From Stromatinia cepivora (lineage: Eukaryota; Ascomycota; Leotiomycetes; Helotiales; Sclerotiniaceae), in contig RCTD01000021.1 in the NCBI GenBank assembly GCA_014898415.1, positions 930,001 through 994,000 of the forward strand: 64,000 nucleotides of DNA, read 5' to 3'. The notes under the pieces are model-generated. The model was not told the origin of the DNA. It was given only the letters and a program-made list of their open reading frames with translations, and did no database searches. Both the position numbers and the translations under genes were made by a program. The stretch's first letter is position 1, and every line of letters starts with the position of its first letter. This document shows, one piece after another, positions 63,791 to 64,000 of the stretch.

Positions 63791-64000
63791 CTATGGAGAG
63801 ACCACTGAGTTAGTAGTAGTTATTGAAGTAGTTGAGTGAATAAATAGCTCCCCGACAGATCCAATTGAACCTATATGTGTCCATGTGCCCACCATGATGC
63901 TTCGCTTGCCCTCCGAGGGCCACTGACGTGGAGATGAAATATCTGGAAATGAGATATCAAAAACGATAAGACATTAACATGGAAGACTTCCTCCATCCTC

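Overview
The window looks like a nuclear chromosome segment of a filamentous ascomycete. Short GT-AG introns (46-255 nt), fungal gene families and a strongly bipartite base composition support this. Gene content and the AT-isochore structure fit Leotiomycetes (a Helotiales or Sclerotiniaceae-like fungus), but the genus cannot be fixed from the sequence. No bacterial, phage, CRISPR or operon structure is present.

Left block, 1 to about 36,130: an extremely AT-rich isochore with no intact gene. It is a graveyard of transposons damaged by repeat-induced point mutation (RIP). Wherever two copies of a repeat can be aligned by eye, they differ almost only by C/T and G/A transitions. Recognisable remains are: a TIR/TA DNA transposon (211-2063); paired hairpins with identical arms (2267-2311 and 4359-4410); tandem and dispersed repeats (2675-4005, 7790-8470, 14697-15412); a large minus-strand Ty3/Gypsy element (15,481-32,233); a plus-strand Ty1/Copia element nested inside it (17,259-22,684) with matching 166-bp LTRs and a perfect 5-bp target duplication; and a second TIR/TA element of Fot1/pogo type (32,424-34,238) with transposase fragments. 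Two long microsatellites lie here, one of them inside the Gypsy pol region.

Right block, about 36,130 to 64,000: ordinary-composition DNA with seven protein genes. In order they are a bHLH transcription factor (-), a Sft2-type Golgi vesicle-transport protein (+, four exons), a LARP1-like RNA-binding protein with La motif and DM15 box (+, two exons), an FtsJ-like methyltransferase (+, four exons), a secreted type-B carboxylesterase (-, five exons), a Ure2/GST-type glutathione transferase (-, three exons) and a NAPE-PLD-like metallo-hydrolase whose 5' end is unresolved near the right edge (-). The genes are separate transcription units with no shared pathway. Intergenic spaces of 1-5 kb hold only short simple repeats.

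Exon structures were assembled by hand from splice sites, reading phase and protein-family continuity. The five spliced genes with a resolved start give frame-consistent models. I saw no tRNA or rRNA gene and no TTAGGG telomere array, so whether the AT block is subtelomeric, pericentromeric or interstitial is open.
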